This document shows positions 36,526 to 45,640 of a DNA stretch of 64,000 bases, piece after piece. The first letter of the stretch is position 1; the number at the start of each line of letters is the position of its first letter. The DNA lies in NCBI RefSeq assembly GCF_016097405.1, contig NZ_JAEHGD010000001.1:62001-126000 (forward strand), read 5' to 3'. A model generated the notes under the pieces. The model searched no databases. It saw nothing but the letters and a program-made list of their open reading frames with translations, and had not been told where the DNA came from. Origin of the DNA: a methane-oxidizing endosymbiont of Gigantopelta aegis. GTDB taxonomy: Bacteria; Pseudomonadota; Gammaproteobacteria; Methylococcales; Methylomonadaceae. The position numbers were made by a program, and so were the translations under genes.

Positions 36526-37033
36526 TTTGTTGTTTTAAAGAAGAAAGTGCATGATACATGGCCAAATAATTGCCGCGCAGATCAAGCTCTTGTACGGTAA
36601 TGGTTTCCCCAGGCTGCAGCCAGCTTTTAATATCGCGGATCGATTTTGACAAATCAGCAACCTGTAAGGTTTTACTGGTCTCTTCAATGACGATAACCTG
36701 ATTATCGGCCAGGCTTTTGAAACCAGACCCGCCGTTTTTGCACTGTCCTCAGCACTGGTCATAAAGCCTGCAATGGCCTGGATTTTTGGTTTGCAGCGTG
36801 TTTTTTTTCTGCATTAGCGTATTCAATTGTTGATGCAAGCGCATTTCCTGTGTTCGTTTAGCGTTCAGTGCTGCAGGAGACAAGCCTTTTTGCATCATCT
36901 CGATATATTTTTTTTCGGCATCTTTTTTGGCTTCCACCATAAAATTACTGACGAACACAAAATAAATCACGGTGATAAACAGGGCGGGTAAAGCCCTTTT
37001 CAGCATCTGTTCGCGTTTTTGTTCCGGTGTCAT
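36439..37033 (-). pseudogene. PilO/MshJ-like pilus protein, frameshifted
   Basis: Bitopic protein: MTPEQKREQMLKRALPALFITVIYFVFVSNFM is a short cytoplasmic tail and membrane helix. A coiled coil follows (EKKYIEMMQKG, RTQEMRLHQQLNTLMQKKNTLQTK), then a periplasmic domain recovered across two breaks (SKSLADNQVIVIEETSKTLQ, WLQPGETITVQELDLRG, MQWKLALWM). The breaks are at about 36782-36786 (five A, four expected) and at 36718-36721 (four A, five expected). It overlaps the PilM/N-like gene start of frame by 4 bp. Topology and position match PilO/MshJ. Confidence 0.75.
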
Positions 37034-38451
37034 GGCTGAGTGCTGTGTGTGGCGTTAATAAATCCTTCTAAGCCCTGGTCAAGCAGGGCAAAGCTAAATT
37101 GCCAGGGGCCATCATCCTCAAACAGCCCCATCGCTTTCTTGGTAGCCGGCTCCAGCTTCCAGCCCAGCGCGGAAATGCTCGGCTCAATGTTCGTTGTCAG
37201 TTGATTGACCAGGTAAGGCTTCAATGCATAGCCTGTGATTAGGATGGTATCGTGTTCCGGGCTGATTTGCTCAATCACCAAATCATCAGGACTATAGCGG
37301 GCCAACGCATCAAGCAGGGCGAGTGGCCGGTTTTGCAAGGCGCTGAGAGCGGCTGGAATTTGATCGACATTCTTTTCCATCAGCGACACGTCTTTGTTTA
37401 ATGCATCCACCTTGTCGCGTAGCGTGGCGATAGTTTTGCTTAAATTGCCCGATTCCGATTCCAGTTGGCTCAGTTCCTGTGTTTTAAACTCAAAATCCTG
37501 CTTGAAATACCAGTTGACACTGAAATGTGCGCCACACAGCAGTGCAGCGGACACACCGCCGGCAACCATATACACAATATCCTTGTTCAGGCGTTTTTGC
37601 GGATTGAGCAATGGCACCTGAAGGTCATCGGCGGTTGCAAGATGCTTGGCCCACAAACTTAACCAAAATACCAGTGCGCCGTCTGAGGACAGCTTGTAAT
37701 TTTCATCGGTATGGGCCATATATTCCATCTGGTCGCCAATCAGCGTTTCGGATTTATCCACTTCGCCGATTTCCATAATCCATTGGTCAACTTCCAGTTG
37801 CCAGTCAGGATTTTGTTTGGTGTGAAGGATTTGCAAGGTCAAACCCAACTCGGGCGTTTTTGCCAGCATAAATACGCTGCCGGGCCAATGTTCAATCCGA
37901 AACCAGCTCGGCACATCCGCACCCGAAATTAACACAGGCAAGCCGCCAGCATGGCATAACCCCCCGTACTGGCAGCGTTTTTTATGCAAGATTGCCTTGA
38001 TTTTGGCTAAGGTTTCCTGAGCGACCAAGGTAATCCAGTAGTTGGCCATGTCATCGGCTGTGCCGATATAGTGATGCGATAAAAAACTTTTGCCCGCCGA
38101 ATGGCCGGTCATACCCTCGTATTCAAATTGCAAAGCCTGTTCGAGTACCTCAGGCTCTACACCTTCCACTTGCACCGAAGGCAGGCTGAGCAAATAGGTC
38201 GGGAGACGGTTATACAATAGCCACACTTTGCGGCCAACTTTTGGCTGGTCGTCCGCTAACAGTTGCTCTAGTGTGTTGGGTAGCGTGTTGGACGATTTGC
38301 AGGCGATTTCAATTGGGTGGATTTCGCCTAACACATCCCCTTTGCGATCAAAATCGACGCGAAATGTGGTCGATTGCGTGATATAAAACAAGGTATGCGC
38401 GGGGCGGGAAAAGACCTTAGGTAAAGGAATGCGGAGTCGTTTTATATCCAT
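37030..38451 (-). CDS. PilM/PilN-like (MshI-type) pilus assembly protein
   Basis: 473 residues. The first half (to about 280) looks like the cytoplasmic actin-like or GspL-like domain (RKVWLLYNRLPTYLLSLPSVQVEGV, LVAQETLAKIKAILHKK). A transmembrane helix (IVYMVAGGVSAALLCGAHFSVNW) is followed by a coiled coil (TQELSQLESESGNLSKTIATL) and a PilN/GspL-like periplasmic domain (LALLDALARYSPDDLVIEQIS, WKLEPATKK). It joins cytoplasmic PilM and bitopic PilN functions, as in MshI-like proteins. It is followed directly by the PilO-like gene. Confidence 0.75.
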   Translation of the reverse strand: MDIKRLRIPLPKVFSRPAHTLFYITQSTTFRVDFDRKGDVLGEIHPIEIACKSSNTLPNTLEQLLADDQPKVGRKVWLLYNRLPTYLLSLPSVQVEGVEPEVLEQALQFEYEGMTGHSAGKSFLSHHYIGTADDMANYWITLVAQETLAKIKAILHKKRCQYGGLCHAGGLPVLISGADVPSWFRIEHWPGSVFMLAKTPELGLTLQILHTKQNPDWQLEVDQWIMEIGEVDKSETLIGDQMEYMAHTDENYKLSSDGALVFWLSLWAKHLATADDLQVPLLNPQKRLNKDIVYMVAGGVSAALLCGAHFSVNWYFKQDFEFKTQELSQLESESGNLSKTIATLRDKVDALNKDVSLMEKNVDQIPAALSALQNRPLALLDALARYSPDDLVIEQISPEHDTILITGYALKPYLVNQLTTNIEPSISALGWKLEPATKKAMGLFEDDGPWQFSFALLDQGLEGFINATHSTQP

Positions 38452-38538
38452 TCGGGTTCGTTTTTTATTGTTATGTCCTGCGCTTTGTCAGGACGCGCCT
38501 GTGTCATGCGGCGAAAGAAAGTCCAGTGCCTTAAAACG

Positions 38539-38582
38539 CCTCATACCGCTGGGCTTTAGCATGAAAGCCCAGCGGTATGAGG
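38539..38582. repeat. Perfect 19-bp hairpin downstream of the major prepilin
   Basis: CCTCATACCGCTGGGCTTT (38539-38557) pairs fully with 38564-38582 around a 6-nt loop. There is no T-run on either side. In the same 330-bp gap (38452-38782) a 10-bp stem ACCGAACCGC/GCGGTTCGGT lies at 38664-38703 and an imperfect one at 38720-38756. Three stacked hairpins could stabilise the 3' end of the abundant pilin mRNA and limit read-through (inference). Confidence 0.6.
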
Positions 38583-38719
38583 GGAGCCTTAACTCCTGTA
38601 CCGGCTCCGTATCATCCATAATCAAATTCCCTTAAGCGTCTTTTCATCCCTGTCAGACTTAAAACCGAACCGCGAGAAACAGAGGGGTTGTTTGCGGTTC
38701 GGTGTGTAGTGCTGAAATC

Positions 38720-38756
38720 AAGGAACAATGCCTGTATAGGGCAGGGCGTTGTTCTT
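38720..38756 (-). terminator. Probable terminator or 3' stabiliser of the prepilin transcript
   Basis: On the pilin strand AAGAACAACGCCC and GGCATTGTTCCTT form a 12-bp stem with one mismatch and one bulge, starting 27 bp after the pilin stop. The following sequence is only mildly T-rich, so termination may be partial. Confidence 0.4.
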
Positions 38757-38782
38757 ATGAAGTCAGATTATTTGAAGTCAGA

Positions 38783-39793
38783 TTATTGGTTCGCTACAGA
38801 AGCGTAGTGAGAAGCTAAAGCACCGCCCAGACCTTCTAATTTCATCATTGGCATGACGGTTGTTAAGAATTGAGCTGGCTTTTGAGTAGAACCTGTCCAA
38901 GTAGTTGAACCAATAGTGCCCGCAGCAGCTTGGTCGCCAGGATTGGTTTCTGGAACGTTATACCCAGTTGCAGCACTAGTACAGGTTGCCATATTGTTGA
39001 CAGCAGTGGTTGTGGTGGCTCCTGCAGCGTAAAAGCTAGTTACAGCCTGATTGTTAGCATCTAAACAAACATTAGCTTTAGGGACAGCATAAACAGCCAA
39101 AATACGATTGTATTTGTTTTTTGCACTCATTGCCCCTGTTTTAGCAAAATGCACTGGTGCTTCAGCTATAGTTTTGCCAATCATAGCTGAGTCTTGACCA
39201 ACGCCGAATAGAACGTAATCAAAAGCACTTGTATTTACTTTGCGCCCCAGGATTTTACTTAAAGCGGCATCGTCTGGAATACAGCCCATTGCATCTGTAC
39301 CCATGGTACACGCCGTGCCTTTTACATTAATTGCTGCAAAAGACTGATTGGTTCCTGCTGATAGAGCAATATCCCCATTGGTAGCCGCGAAAGTGGCATC
39401 AGAAGTACCGTTATCCATTTGTTTTAGGTTGCTAATACCAATGTCAACAAATGCCTTGCCATCAATCGCGACTTCTTTAAGATAATCATTAGTACCTAAG
39501 CCCCCCATCATTTTGGTGTAGATGTTGCCGTTGGAGGTACTAGCTGTATTTGTAGTTGTAGTTATCAGCGAGTCATAATTGTCTGGATGACCCATAAATT
39601 GAACGTCATAACGTTGAATAGCTGAATTAACAGCATAAAGGCTGTCAGAGTTGACGCTGTCATGCGTTTTGCTGACAAATCCACCGACATACGGAATCAT
39701 CAAACCGGCCAGACCAATCAAGACCAGTAAAACAACGGTTAATTCGATCAGCGTCATACCTGCCTGACGCGCTTTAGAGCTATAATACTTCAT
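38783..39793 (-). CDS. Major prepilin, MSHA/type IV-like
   Basis: 336 residues from the ATG at 39793 (MKYYSSKARQAG, then MTLIELTVVLLVLIGLAGLM). An earlier in-frame ATG at 39808 lies over the likely SD GGGAGAA, so 39793 is preferred. Cleavage is expected after Gly12, with Glu5 in the mature helix. The body is Thr/Ala/Gly-rich with Cys residues (GTACTMGTDAMGCIPD; VCLDAN; ATCTSAATG). It is the first gene of the cluster PilM/N-PilO-ATPase-platform-secretin on the same strand. An IS4-like element is inserted upstream, about 100 bp from the start. Confidence 0.88.
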   Translation of the reverse strand: MKYYSSKARQAGMTLIELTVVLLVLIGLAGLMIPYVGGFVSKTHDSVNSDSLYAVNSAIQRYDVQFMGHPDNYDSLITTTTNTASTSNGNIYTKMMGGLGTNDYLKEVAIDGKAFVDIGISNLKQMDNGTSDATFAATNGDIALSAGTNQSFAAINVKGTACTMGTDAMGCIPDDAALSKILGRKVNTSAFDYVLFGVGQDSAMIGKTIAEAPVHFAKTGAMSAKNKYNRILAVYAVPKANVCLDANNQAVTSFYAAGATTTTAVNNMATCTSAATGYNVPETNPGDQAAAGTIGSTTWTGSTQKPAQFLTTVMPMMKLEGLGGALASHYASVANQ

Positions 39794-39894
39794 GTGGGTT
39801 TCTCCCATTTCGTTAGTTAATGTTTTAAGTGAACACTAACGAGTCCGCTGCCTGTTGCTGGTGAGAGCGTTCGACAGCGGGGGGGGAGGCCCTT

Positions 39895-41091
39895 TTCAAA
39901 TAATCACGCTGAAAGCGTTCTTGCTTCGGAAAACAGGCGTTCAATCCTGATTTAATGTCCTCAGCAATCGTTTTATACAAACGCCAGGGTGTCAATGCAC
40001 GCGGCCCATCCATTTTCGTCAAGGCCTTGGTAAAACACCGCTGCGCGATCTTTTCCGTAACCACCGCATACAGAAGTTTGCCCTGTAAATACAATTCGGC
40101 CAATTGACTGTCTTTACGGGCACGTAATTGATTGATCGCCAACAGGCTTTTCAGCCGTTTGATCACCAATTCCACCTGCCAGCGTACACGATAGAGCGCG
40201 GCAGCCGTTTCGGTGCTGAGCAACTCGACCGGCACGGACGTTAAAATTAAGACCCATTCACTGAGATAGAGCGTTTTTTCCTGGGCTGTACGTCCTTTGT
40301 TCTGCGCTCTGAGTTTCGCTTTACGCCGGGCTTGCGCCGCTTTTTCGGCAGGTAACGGAACCGCATGTACCGTGCAGGCGATTCGTTTAGTATCATGGCA
40401 CAAATAAACCGGAATAGCCCCCGCTTGTTTCCCGAGACGTTGTAATTTCGTTTCCCAGTCAATTTTTATCATTTTGCCGTGCTCGTCAAGCTCGTATAAA
40501 TTCATGCTGTGTGCGTTATAGCGCAGCACAATATCGCCACCTCGGTCAATAAAAGGCACCAACGACTTCGGTTGATTGTAGCCACGATCAATCAACACGA
40601 CATCGCCCGATTCCAGCACATAATGGTCAAGGCTTTCGCCAATCTTGTCCGTACTGACTTCAACCTGGCGCAATGTCAGTGAAATCAAATCTATCGCGAT
40701 ATGTAGCCGATACGTGGTTTCTGTCGCACCGGGTTCCTGCACGGTCGAGCCATCAATAATAACGAAGCTTAATGAACCACTGTCAACCACCTGATGCAAC
40801 CCAAATACGCCCGATAGCAAGGATTTTACCCAAGGAACGCAGGCCGCCAGTCTTTTTTACCGCCGTATCACTCAGGTAGCCCTGTAAGTGAGCCACCTCG
40901 CCGGCGCAACTCCGCAAGGAGAAATCCAGACCACAGTAGAGCATCACCAACTGTAACAGTTGTAAGGGCGAACGGATCTTGCGCGCACGCGTGAAGGCTT
41001 TAAATTCATAGGCTTGTTGTTGATAATCTTCTGGAAGTTCTTGCACAAATTGTTCAAAACGAGTATCTATGTGAGGTGGCTGCTTTTTCAT
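39895..41091 (-). pseudogene. IS4-type transposase, copy 2, frameshifted once
   Basis: Starts MKKQPPHIDTRFEQFVQEL at 41091 and breaks at an A-run of six near 40853-40858. Five or eight A would join the two frames (AVKK or AVKR, then LAACVPWVKSLLSG). The second frame holds VIIDGSTVQEPG, VLIDRGYNQ and YRVRWQVELVIKRL, so the DDE triad is complete. The last residues (ASPPAVERSHQQQ...) are host sequence beyond the direct repeat. Confidence 0.85.
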
Positions 41092-41190
41092 AGGGTTTTC
41101 ACTTTTGTCGGCAAAAGACTCTATGTGGTGGCCACACCTTTATTTTTCAACACGTAATCAATGATTTAATGGCTTAAGTTGGCGCTTATG
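39895..41190 (-). mobile_element. IS4-family element (IS231-like), copy 2, upstream of the prepilin
   Basis: About 1.3 kb. The 5' end carries CATAAGCGCCAACTTAAGCC (complement of 41171-41190), like the CAACTTAAG ends of IS231-type elements. An 11-bp direct repeat GGGAGGCCCTT lies at 39884-39894 and 41191-41201, a length usual for IS4-family target duplication. The 3' end lacks a matching inverted repeat. The insertion separates the prepilin leader from whatever promoter lay beyond 41201. Confidence 0.85.
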
Positions 41191-41837
41191 GGGAGGCCCT
41201 TCCCCATGTTCATGTAAGCTCCGTTATCTATCCACCGTCCCGGTGTTCATCTTCCCTGAAATGAACGAACTTGTTAGACACGGTATTTAATGCAGGGAGT
41301 GTGCCAGGTTTTTATTTTTGGCATAAAAATAGCGTTTTTCTTTAGTTTGTATTGAGATTTGTTCGCTAAGCGATTGATTTTTATCATGACAATAAAGAAA
41401 TTATTTTTAGGGAAATGGGTTGTGCTGCATTGGCGAGCAGAGGGTCAGGGTTGGTGTGGAGCTAAAAATAAAAAACTGCGGCATATGACACAGTTTTTTG
41501 TGTTAAATAACATAGTTTAATTCTCTTAAAAGGGTCAGAGTCCTTTCTATAAAGCGTCACCTCTCGTTCTCGTTCCCACGTTATACGTGGGAATGCCTGT
41601 AGTGACGTTGCACGTCACATGACGCTAGAGCGTCAGGGTATGCATTCCCACGTGCAACGTGGGAACGAGAAACGAGAAAAGCCGGTAGCTGTCGCCGCAC
41701 AGGGATGTGCCAGTGCAGCGTAAGGCAGGATGTCCGTAGCTGCCGGCGTGGGAACGCATTTAGTGACGTTGTCCGTCACGTGACGCTGGAGCGTCAAGGC
41801 ATGCATTCCCACGTGTAACGTGGAACGAGAGTAAGGG
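41191..41837. repeat. Non-coding gap: dispersed repeat copy 3 and a REP cluster
   Basis: No gene is seen. 41477-41522 is the third copy of the ~45-bp repeat: TGCGGCATATGACA, then TTAAATAACATAGTTTAATT at 41503-41522, with the inner word inverted relative to the core. 41571-41829 is a REP cluster with GTTCCCACG/CGTGGGAAC units, TGACGTTGCACGTCA hairpins and one partial 51-bp unit near 41690-41745. The stretch 41202-41300 may hold the displaced prepilin promoter. Confidence 0.7.
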
Positions 41838-42558
41838 TTAGTCATGTGATTGGGAAAGTTGTTTCTCCAGCACTTGAATATGCTGTTTGATCATGCGTTG
41901 ATAGCGTTGTCTCGATTCATCCTGGGGTGACAGGCTGCGTATGCCAGGCGTGTTAAACCAGCGGGTGGATTGTTTTAATACCTGCAAGGCTTTTTGGGGG
42001 TGTTGATGTCTTTGATAATACAGGGCCAGGTCAATACTGGCCATTTCAGAGGTTGGGTCTAGCCTGTGGGCGTGTTTTAGGAGTTGTTCGGCAAAAGGTT
42101 CGTCGCTTGGCGGAAGCAGGTCGGGAATCATTTTTAGCCGGATTTCGTTTTCATGGTCTGGGAAGTTTTGTACCAACTGCGCCATTTTTAAATAGTAACG
42201 GCTGTATGTGGGAGATTGCTGGAGCATTTGTAATGTATAGTCGAAGGCCTTATTGATAATTTTTTGTTTTTGTTGGCTATCAGGATCATGCAGGGCCTGG
42301 TAGTGATAAAGCTCTGTCAGGCGCAGTAAGGGTGAGGGGTGGTTTGGATTGAGCTGGTGATAAAAAAGTATGGTTTCGGCGTTGAGTTTTTGGTTGTCGC
42401 GGGTGCCAAACCAATCCGATTGAAATTCCATGTTAGCGGTGATGTAGCTGTTGATGGCCAGGGTTACCCAGGCCAAGCTCAGGCAGAGTGGTGCTAAGGC
42501 GCTAAACAGTTTGGCTTCGCTGAGAGGTAGGACGTAAAGCGGTTTAGGTTTCCCCCTA
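41838..42558 (-). pseudogene. PglL/Wzy-type O-oligosaccharyltransferase, C-terminal part
   Basis: The frame is open from the IS3 border at 42558 (KPKPLYVLPLSEAKLFSALA), crosses a membrane helix (LCLSLAWVTLAINSYI) and ends in a helical TPR-like tail (RLTELYHYQALHDPDSQQKQ, DLALYYQRHQHPQKALQVLKQ). This is the normal C-terminus of Wzy_C_2/PglL-like ligases, whose N-terminal part is at 44213-45468. The end at 41838 precedes no close gene. Confidence 0.75.
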
Positions 42559-42604
42559 TGTCAACATACCTGTCGCCTAGGAAATTTTAAATCAGGAGAC
42601 AAAA

Positions 42605-43015
42605 ATGAGCGTATTTAGCCAAGAATTTAAAGTACAATCAGTAGAAAAAGCATTATCCAGAAGACCAGAACAATCGCTAAAGCAAATTGCAGTTACTTTA
42701 GGTGTGGGTTACTCCACACTTCAAAAATGGATTCGGTTAGCTAAGAAAAATCAACTCGAAAAAACAGAGTCAAACATGTCAAAAGAAAAAAGCCCTCAAG
42801 ATTGGAATACAGTAGAACGTTTTGAAGCCATTGTTCATTGTCATCATCTCACCGATGATCAGGCTAGCGCCTATTGTCGTGAACAAGGCATCTACTTACA
42901 TCATCTAAATACCTGGAAAGCGGAATTTTGTCAGAATCTAAATCAACAGAATCCGTATATAAACAGGCGCAAACAAAACTCAAACAAGAAAACAAGCGTT
43001 TGCATAAGGAGCTAA
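42605..43015 (+). CDS. IS3-family OrfA (helix-turn-helix)
   Basis: 136 residues, MSVFSQEFKVQSVEKALSRR, with an HTH segment (LKQIAVTLGVGYSTLQKWIR) and a second HTH-like half (DDQASAYCREQGIYLHHLNTWK). It overlaps orfB (from 42928) in another frame, as is usual for frameshift-expressed IS3 transposases. Confidence 0.88.
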   Translation: MSVFSQEFKVQSVEKALSRRPEQSLKQIAVTLGVGYSTLQKWIRLAKKNQLEKTESNMSKEKSPQDWNTVERFEAIVHCHHLTDDQASAYCREQGIYLHHLNTWKAEFCQNLNQQNPYINRRKQNSNKKTSVCIRS

Positions 43016-44162
43016 ACCGCAAAGAGAAAGCGTTATCAGAAACAGCGGCTTTACTGGTGTTATCAAAAAGTGCCAAGCGATCTGGGGGAAAAGGCGGCCG
43101 ATTAATCGCCTACTCAGATCGCCAACACTACAGCGCACTCATTGATGAAGCCGTTGACAATGGAGCGCGGCAGAAATTAGCCTGTGAACTGGTGGGTATA
43201 TCAGCTCGAACCTATCAGCGTTGGAACCGGGGAGAAGGACTCTCAGAAGACCTACGACTGCACAATACAGCGCCTGTGCACAATCAATTATCCGAGGCCA
43301 TCAAGCAAGAAATCATCACCGTGATTAATAAACCGGAATACAGCGCTTTAACGCCGCATCAAATCGTTCCGAGGTTATTGGATTTGGGCTGCTATCTCGC
43401 ATCAGAATCAACCTTTTATCGTGTCATGAAAGCCCACAACCAGCTTAAGCACAGAGCTAAAGGAGCCGCAGGTCAGCATAATAAACCGCAGTCACTCAAA
43501 GCCACACAGGCCAATCAAATCTACTCGTGGGATATTACGTATTTATTAAGCCCCGTCAAAGGGCAGTATTTTTACCTCTACATGGTGATGGACATCTATA
43601 GTCGGAAAATCGTAGGCTGGCAAGTTCATGATGCCGAATCAAGCGCACACGCTGCTGATTTGATCGAAGATATCGCTCGCCGGGAAAACATCGACAAAAA
43701 GCAATTGGTGATACATTCTGACAACGGCAGTCCGATGAAAGGCGCAACATTAAAGGGCCAAATTGGTCGATTTAGACATTGCCACGTCGTTCAGCAGACC
43801 TCGTGTCAGTAATGATAATCCTTATTCAGAATCGTTATTTAAAACAGTCAAATATCATCATACCTTTCCAGAAAACCCTTTTTAAAACATTAAGCGAAGC
43901 CAGGAACTGGGTTGAAGCTTTCGTTTGTTGGTTCAACAATGAACATCAACACAGTGCGCTCAAGTTTGTAACACCCAACCAACGCCATAACGGCTTAGAC
44001 AGCGCCGTACTCGAAAAAAGAAAACGAGTCATCGAGCAAGCAAAAAGAGACAATCCAGAGCGATGGAATGGACGACAAACACGAAATTTAACGCCCATTG
44101 GCCATGTTTATCTTAATCCGGATAAGGAAAATTTCAACACAACAGAATGTCAAGCAGCTTAA
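42928..44162 (+). pseudogene. IS3-family OrfB transposase, frameshifted
   Basis: Integrase core with IYSWDITYLL (Asp), VIHSDNGSPMKG (Asp) and, after two breaks, DNPYSESLFKTVKYH (Glu) and FVCWFNNEHQHSALKFVTP. The breaks are at about 43755-43757 (GGG, GG expected) and 43879-43883 (five T, four expected). Each is a one-base homopolymer change. Confidence 0.85.
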
Positions 44163-44212
44163 TAAAATTCATTTCGTAAATTATTGCAAAAAATGCGACA
44201 GGTTGGTTGACA

Positions 44213-45468
44213 TTTAGCGGTTTGCAGGATGAGTGGTAGGCCAGTGCCAGGAAGAAACCGGCGAGTATATTTAAGCCTATATGGTAGAAGATAAAATCGG
44301 CGGCTGCATGAATAAAGAAGGTGGCGGCGGCTAATGCTAATGCGCCGGTTAGCAATGCAGGAGTTGTTGATTGAGGATGTGGCTGAAGGTTATGACGCAA
44401 CAGGCGAGCGATCAGGATTAAAGGAAGCAGAGCTAACAATAGTAGAATTGGGCCGCCTTCGTGTAAAAATTGTAAATAATCATTGTGTCCAAAATAGCCA
44501 CCTGAGACTTCAGCGGGGTTACGATATTGTGGATAGATTGCGGCAAAACTGCCAATGCCGCTACCTAAGACAGGATAGTCTTGAGTGATTTTTAGCATGG
44601 ATTGATAAAGCATGATGCGGGCATTGATGGAGCCGATGCCAGGAATGGTGCCGTTTGTCAGTGCTGTTTTGTCGGCCATGTCTTGCCCGCCCATCCCTTT
44701 TGCGTAGCCGTATATGAGCAGGAAGGAGAGGGCGACTGTCAGGCACAGTTGTATGGCTTTAGATGGCGTGAGTTGTCGGTAACGGTTTGCCAAATAGAGT
44801 AAAACCGGCAGTGTCATCAAATAGCTCAGCATGGAGCCGCGTGAATAGGTGGAGAATAGGGCGATGCTTAGCAGGGCGGTGAATAATAAGTAGCGTTTTT
44901 GTCCGTTTTTTCCTGGGCTGAGTAAGTAAAAGGCATTGACAGGGAGTAGGCCTGCGGCGAATAACGCGCCAAAATTACCTTGATAAATCATCGGGCCATG
45001 TGTGGATTGGGCTGTGTTTAAAAATTCTCCGGTTGCCCAGAATGCGTAAAAGCCTATTACCAAAAGGAGCAAGGTGAGGAGTTGTTGGTCGCTGACCCAG
45101 GGTTTTAACCAGCCACGGAGCAAGAAGGCAAACGGGAAGGCGCTAATAATCCAGGCGGTATAAAAAGATAGCAATGGTGCCTGGCTCCAGAGGATGGTGG
45201 CAAATAGCCAGAGGATTGTCAGGATGGCGAGCAATTCGGGCAGCCGGATGATTAGTTGCGATGCTTGGCGCAGATTGTAATACAGGGCGATGGCGGCAGT
45301 TATCATCAGGAGCAGGCTGCTGACTGTTAGGTTGATGATGTTGAGGCCGGTGCCTTTATAGGTGATCGCGATAAACAAGCTGCTGGAGATTAAAGCCAGA
45401 AGCCCAATGGAGAGTGTATTGTGTTTCATGCGGTTTTGGGATGTAAGATAAAACCATCCTTGAAGCAA
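44213..45468 (-). pseudogene. PglL/Wzy-type O-oligosaccharyltransferase, N-terminal part
   Basis: About ten hydrophobic helices and the Wzy_C signature GSGIGSFAAIYPQYRN...GGYFGHNDYLQFLHEGG, with a His-Asn-Asp-Tyr motif before a Glu. A likely start is the ATG at 45429 (MKHNTLSIGLLALISS), within the longer frame that begins at 45468. In bacteria with type IV pili such enzymes move lipid-linked glycans to pilin or serve as O-antigen ligases. Its position next to the prepilin cluster favours pilin glycosylation (inference). Confidence 0.75.
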
Positions 45469-45520
45469 TTATCAGGCCAACTATTTTTTAAAGGGTCAGA
45501 GTCGTTTTTTAGGCAACCTC

Positions 45521-45622
45521 TCGTTCCCACGCTTTGCGTGGGAATGCCTGTAGTGACGTTGCACGTCACGAGACGCTGGAGCGTCTTGGTATGCATTCCC
45601 ACGTGCAACGTGGGAACGAGAG
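45521..45622. repeat. REP cluster after the oligosaccharyltransferase
   Basis: TCGTTCCCACGCTTTGCGTGGGAAT, TGACGTTGCACGTCA, GACGCTGGAGCGTC and TTCCCACGTGCAACGTGGGAACGAG. It is preceded by AAAGGGTCAGAGTC, also found before the cluster at 41571. Confidence 0.85.
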
Positions 45623-45640
45623 GTCGAGTGGTCTGGGGTG

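Larger units (their letters stand above)
42559..44212 (+). mobile_element. IS3-family element interrupting the oligosaccharyltransferase
   Basis: 1654 bp, ends TGTCAACATACCTGTCGC (42559) and the complement of GCGACAGGTTGGTTGACA (ending 44212), with two mismatches over 18 bp and terminal TG...CA. No clear target duplication is seen (CCTA on the left, TTTA on the right). It holds an HTH orfA and an rve-type orfB. The insertion breaks the ligase gene after CKPLN. Confidence 0.9.

Noticed and set aside
42538-44221. AGCGGTTT on both sides of the IS3 element as target duplication
   Set aside because: The left copy lies 13 bp away from the element end, so it is not an insertion duplication.
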